Below are positions 60,984 through 64,000 of a DNA stretch of 64,000 nucleotides, in pieces. A program made the position numbers and the translations under genes. The number at the start of each line of letters is the position of its first letter. Position 1 is the stretch's first letter. This DNA is from Christensenella sp. UBA1750 (GTDB taxonomy: Bacteria; Bacillota; Clostridia; Christensenellales; UBA1750): NCBI GenBank assembly GCA_002315655.1, contig DCHO01000044.1, positions 28,925 through 92,924 of the forward strand, written 5' to 3'. The notes under the pieces are model-generated. The model ran no database searches. It was not told where the DNA came from and saw only the letters and a program-made list of their open reading frames with translations.

Positions 60984-61613
60984 CTACTTGCAGAAGGCAG
61001 CGGCGGCGTCGGCAGCGGAGGCCGCGTCGGAGGTGTAGCAGTCCGCGCCGATCTGCTTGGCATAGGCTTCGGTGACAGGCGCACCGCCGATCATGATCTT
61101 GACCTTGTCGCGGATGCCGGCGGCTTCGGCCTTCTTGACGACCTCGGCCATGCCGCCCATGGTGGTGGTCAGCAGGGCGGAGCAGCAGATGATCTGGCAG
61201 TTCTGCTCGATGGCGGTGTTGACGAAGGTGTCGGGGGACACGTCGGTGCCGAGGTCTACGACTTCCAGCCCCTTGCCTTCCATCATCATGCGCACCAGGT
61301 TCTTGCCGATGTCGTGCAGGTCGCCCTGAATGGTGCCGATGCAGACCTTGCCGTGGGCGGTGACGCCTTCGGCGGCCAGCAGGGGCTTTAAGAGGTTCGC
61401 GCCCTGATTCATGGCGCGGGCGGCGACGAGGACTTCGGGCACGAAGACTTCGTTGTTCTTGAACTTCTCGCCGACGATGTTCATGCCGGCCAGCAAGCCC
61501 TTGTCCAGAATCTCGGAAGCGGGGATGCCTTCGTCAATGGCCTGCTGCACAAGCGCCTTGACTTCTTTGGCCTTACCGGCCTGCAGCTTTTCGGAAATTA
61601 AGGAAAGTTCCAT
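60984..61613 (-). CDS. Corrinoid (cobalamin-binding) methyl carrier protein
   Basis: This 209-residue protein carries a methyl group on cobalamin between two methyltransferases. The N-terminal four-helix cap is followed by the Rossmann-like B12 domain with D98-L-H100-D-I-G103, whose His is the lower axial ligand. CSALLTTTM and IGGAPVTEAYAKQIGAD follow. It matches MtaC/MtbC/MttC-type proteins. A CAGGAGGATC site nine bases ahead picks the ATG at 61613 over the open frame to 61652. It is the first gene of the minus-strand operon, divergent from the AraC regulator. Confidence 0.94.
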   Translation of the reverse strand: MELSLISEKLQAGKAKEVKALVQQAIDEGIPASEILDKGLLAGMNIVGEKFKNNEVFVPEVLVAARAMNQGANLLKPLLAAEGVTAHGKVCIGTIQGDLHDIGKNLVRMMMEGKGLEVVDLGTDVSPDTFVNTAIEQNCQIICCSALLTTTMGGMAEVVKKAEAAGIRDKVKIMIGGAPVTEAYAKQIGADCYTSDAASAADAAAAFCK

Positions 61614-61629
61614 AAAAATGATCCTCCTG

Positions 61630-61658
61630 TTGATTTTTGATCCTGACTCCACTATAAT
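61630..61658 (+). promoter_or_regulatory. Promoter of the AraC/PocR regulator
   Basis: TTGATT (61630-61635) and TATAAT (61653-61658) are 17 bases apart on the plus strand. On the minus strand TATAGT (complement of 61651-61656) has no -35 at a proper distance, which suits an activator-dependent operon promoter. Confidence 0.7.
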
Positions 61659-61722
61659 GGATTTTACAAAAGGATAATTGTGTAATTTACCGATTATTTG
61701 TCAAAAGTTACGGAGAAGCAGT

Positions 61723-62973
61723 ATGAAAAACGGATTGTTTGCGCTGGTGCCCCAAAGCCACATCGAGGAGGTTCTGCGGAATCTGCAGGAGTTTGTCGAG
61801 CTGCCCATTCAGCTGCTCGATTCGGAGGGTAACCTGCTGCTGGCCTACGGAAAAACCACGGATTACTGTGCGCGTCTGAAACGGGAGGTCTTTGCCGAGG
61901 GCGCTTGCCGGGAGGTGCACAAGAAGGCAGGGATGCAGGCGCAGGCCATCGGGGAGAGCTACATTTTTTCCTGCCACGCCAACCTCAACCACATTGCCTT
62001 CCCCTTGTCCGGCAGAGGACAGCTGTTGGGCTCGGTCATTGTGGGACCGTTCCTCATGGATGTGCCGGATTCCACGCTGGTCTCGGGGGTTGCGGAGAAA
62101 TTCCGCATCCCGATGCTGACCTGTTTGGAGCTTTACGATGAATTGTCCGGCATCCGCGTGATCTCCCCGCAGAAGGCGACCCAATTATCCCGGCTCATCA
62201 ACCATCTGTTGACCCCGCTGCTGCGGGAACAGACGGGGCTTCGGGAGAATCGAGAAAAGCTCTACCAACAGTCGCGCATCGGAGAAAACATTCAGCGGTA
62301 TAAGGAGGAGGGCATGGACGCTTCCGTGTTTTTTGAAAAGGAAAGCATTCTGCTGCAAAAGGCGCGGACGGGCAACACGCAGGACGTGAAGGTGCTGCTC
62401 AACGAATTGCTTGGCTATGTGTTCTTCAACGAGGGCGGAAAGCTGGAAACGGTGCGCATCCGCGCCATAGGACTTACCGCGCTTCTGTCTCAGGTGGCCT
62501 CTCAGGGCGGCGCGACGGCGGAAAACCTGGCGAATCTCAACCGAAAATACGAAGAACTGCTCTCGAAAGAGCAGTCCTATGAAGACCTGTGCTATTGTAT
62601 GCAGTTCGTCGCGGAGGGCTTCATGGCGGCGATGTTTGAGACAAAAGGGCAGGAGAACGTGTCCGTGCGCAGGGCGATTCAGTACATCGCCGCGCACTAT
62701 GCGGAAAACGTGACCCTTGCCGCCTTATCGGAGGAGGTTTCGCTGTCGCCCAACTATTTTTCCACGGTGTTCAAGCAGGCGATGGGCAAGGGCTACCGGG
62801 AATACCTGACAGAAATCCGGCTGAAAGAGGCGTGCCACCTGCTCACGGAGACCGACCAGAGCATGACCGACATTGCCTTTGCGGTGGGTTTTTCCGACCA
62901 GAGCACGTTCTGTAAGGCGTTTCGGAGGGAATACGGCGTGACGCCGGGACAGTATCGCGGAAACCCGCGATGA
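61723..62973 (+). CDS. AraC-family regulator with PocR-type sensor domain
   Basis: The 416-residue protein has a PocR-type ligand-binding domain in its first ~165 residues (FVELPIQLLDSEGNLLLAYG, cysteines in DYCARLK and GACREVHKK, FSCHANLNHIAFPL). A helical linker follows, then a C-terminal AraC DNA-binding domain with two HTH units: LAALSEEVSLSPNYFSTVFKQ and TDIAFAVGFSDQSTFCKAFRR. PocR domains sense small organic molecules such as glycerol or 1,3-propanediol. It is divergent from the corrinoid operon and very likely activates it. The start at 61723 follows CGGAGAAG. The end lies nine bases from the convergent dus gene. Confidence 0.88.
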   Translation: MKNGLFALVPQSHIEEVLRNLQEFVELPIQLLDSEGNLLLAYGKTTDYCARLKREVFAEGACREVHKKAGMQAQAIGESYIFSCHANLNHIAFPLSGRGQLLGSVIVGPFLMDVPDSTLVSGVAEKFRIPMLTCLELYDELSGIRVISPQKATQLSRLINHLLTPLLREQTGLRENREKLYQQSRIGENIQRYKEEGMDASVFFEKESILLQKARTGNTQDVKVLLNELLGYVFFNEGGKLETVRIRAIGLTALLSQVASQGGATAENLANLNRKYEELLSKEQSYEDLCYCMQFVAEGFMAAMFETKGQENVSVRRAIQYIAAHYAENVTLAALSEEVSLSPNYFSTVFKQAMGKGYREYLTEIRLKEACHLLTETDQSMTDIAFAVGFSDQSTFCKAFRREYGVTPGQYRGNPR

Positions 62974-62981
62974 TTGCCCCT

Positions 62982-63917
62982 TTATCGGATGAGGGAACAT
63001 TCCTCAAAGATTCTGTTTGCCCAGAAAAGGAGGTCGTCGGCGGTTTTGCTGTGGGAGAGCTTGATGGCCATGTTTTCGCAATCGGCAAAGGCCATACGGA
63101 AGCAGACCCAGAGCTCGCGCATTCGGAACATGGCGACCCCTGCGCCGAATTTTGCGGTGAAGGCTTCAAACAGAGCGTCGTGAAAAACACGCAGTTCTTC
63201 CTTTTCCAGCGGCTTTCCGCCCCTGTATTCCCGCACAAGCGCGGGATTGGCAATCAGGCCTCGCCCAATCATGGCGGCGTGAAGGTTCGGATAGCGGCTT
63301 TCCAGCGCGTGCAGGTCGTTGACCGTGCGCAGTTCGCCGTTGTAACACAGCGGCATTTGCAGCGTATCGTATGCGTAGGAAAAAGCGTCCTTATGAATCG
63401 CGCCGGAATAGTATTCCACCCGGGTGCGGGGATGAATTGTCAGCTCGGAGATGGGAAAGCGGTTGTAAAGTTCGCAGAGCTGCTCCCAGCTTTCCGCATC
63501 TTTGAGCCCGATGCGGGTCTTGATGCTGACGGGCATTTGGACTTTCTCAAAAATTCCCTGCAAAAAGGCCTCATAGCGCGGCAGATCGCCCAGAAGACCC
63601 GAACCTTTTCCCTTGGTAATCACGGTGCCGGAGGGGCAGCCCGCGTTGAGATTCACTTCGGTAAAGCCGAAAGCACGAAGCTCCTCCGTCGCCCAGAGAA
63701 AATCCTCCGCGCTTTTGCAGAGCAGCTGCGGGACGGTGTGCGCACTGTCGTTTTCCTCCGGCAGAACCTCCCGCAGGTCGCGGGCGGTGAATTTGTGGTT
63801 TTGCGTGGGGGAGAGGAAGGGCGTAAAGTAGGTGTCCACGCCGGGGAACATTTCGTGGTGAATTTTTCGGAAAATGGAGCCGGTCAGCCCCTCCATGGGC
63901 GCAAAATAGCACAGCAT
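62982..63917 (-). CDS. tRNA-dihydrouridine synthase family protein
   Basis: Dus enzymes reduce uridines in tRNA D-loops using FMN. The 311-residue protein has the family start YFAPMEGLTGSIFRKIHHEMF, the NAGCPSGTVITKGKGSGLL region (FMN and catalytic Cys at about 93) and KTRIG. ELTIHPRTRVEYYSG and IGRGLIANPAL follow. It belongs to the Dus group with an alternative C terminus, and its target uridine cannot be read. It converges on the AraC gene, with a GGAG site upstream of its start. Confidence 0.92.
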   Translation of the reverse strand: MLCYFAPMEGLTGSIFRKIHHEMFPGVDTYFTPFLSPTQNHKFTARDLREVLPEENDSAHTVPQLLCKSAEDFLWATEELRAFGFTEVNLNAGCPSGTVITKGKGSGLLGDLPRYEAFLQGIFEKVQMPVSIKTRIGLKDAESWEQLCELYNRFPISELTIHPRTRVEYYSGAIHKDAFSYAYDTLQMPLCYNGELRTVNDLHALESRYPNLHAAMIGRGLIANPALVREYRGGKPLEKEELRVFHDALFEAFTAKFGAGVAMFRMRELWVCFRMAFADCENMAIKLSHSKTADDLLFWANRIFEECSLIR

Positions 63918-63945
63918 CGGGAAAAACTCCTTATATCAAACGGCA

Positions 63946-63976
63946 GAAAAATGCGGCACATTGGGGGTGTGCCGCA
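63946..63976 (-). terminator. Intrinsic terminator of a gene beyond the right edge
   Basis: On the minus strand TGCGGCACA (complement of 63968-63976) pairs with TGTGCCGCA (complement of 63952-63960), followed by TTTTTCTG. It would end a minus-strand gene that lies right of 64000, ahead of dus. No start or frame of that gene is visible here. Confidence 0.75.
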
Positions 63977-64000
63977 CAGTGTGTCAAAGAACTTCGTTCT

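Overview
The window looks like chromosome from a GC-rich, Gram-positive anaerobe of the class Clostridia, most likely an uncultured gut member of the Oscillospirales or a related order. The evidence is the Firmicutes gene order of the housekeeping genes, an intact sigma-K gene (so probably a spore former), pta-ackA acetate formation, several plant- and host-glycan hydrolases, and a corrinoid methyl-transfer cluster of a kind found in strict anaerobes. The genus call is inference. I saw no tRNA, rRNA, CRISPR array, prophage or insertion sequence.

Layout. 0-2 kb (minus): a cut-off GNAT acetyltransferase, tmcAL, and a CDP-alcohol phosphatidyltransferase. 2-8 kb (plus): pta, ackA, a DUF177 gene with rpmF, a HAD phosphatase, plsX-acpP and rnc. 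8-24.5 kb (plus): the classical smc-ftsY / ylxM-ffh-rpsP-khpA-rimM-trmD / rplS / rbgA-rnhB-yraN backbone. Accessory genes interrupt it: a decayed GNAT gene with a GH42-like hydrolase, a tiny holin-like toxin with an antisense RNA, an Rpn nuclease and a GH2 beta-glucuronidase. 24.5-31 kb: a giant two-module membrane glycosyltransferase, GtrA, ComM and a GH43 enzyme. 31-45.9 kb: aroC-aroK-aroA, dprA, topA, trmFO, hslVU, RNase J (with a long structured leader), YlbF-like, mltG and a U32 tRNA-hydroxylation protein. 46-54 kb: accessory genes on both strands (MFS permease, DUF5107 protein, sigK, a MATE-kinase-like fusion, GH127).

54-63 kb is the most interesting part. Seven minus-strand genes are packed head to tail: a corrinoid protein, an MtaA-type methyltransferase, DUF2284, a reductive activator of corrinoid proteins, and three UroD-fold proteins, two of them tandem paralogues. 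They lie opposite a divergent AraC regulator with a PocR-type sensor domain. Together they read as a regulated corrinoid methyl-transfer pathway whose methyl donor is unknown; no MttB-type methyltransferase is present. Between its first two genes sits a 197-bp array of TGTGAAATA repeats separated by unrelated small palindromes, with the repeat orientation flipping at a central hairpin.

The overall theme is a conserved core backbone carrying a scatter of single glycan-degradation genes, plus one dedicated C1-transfer locus.
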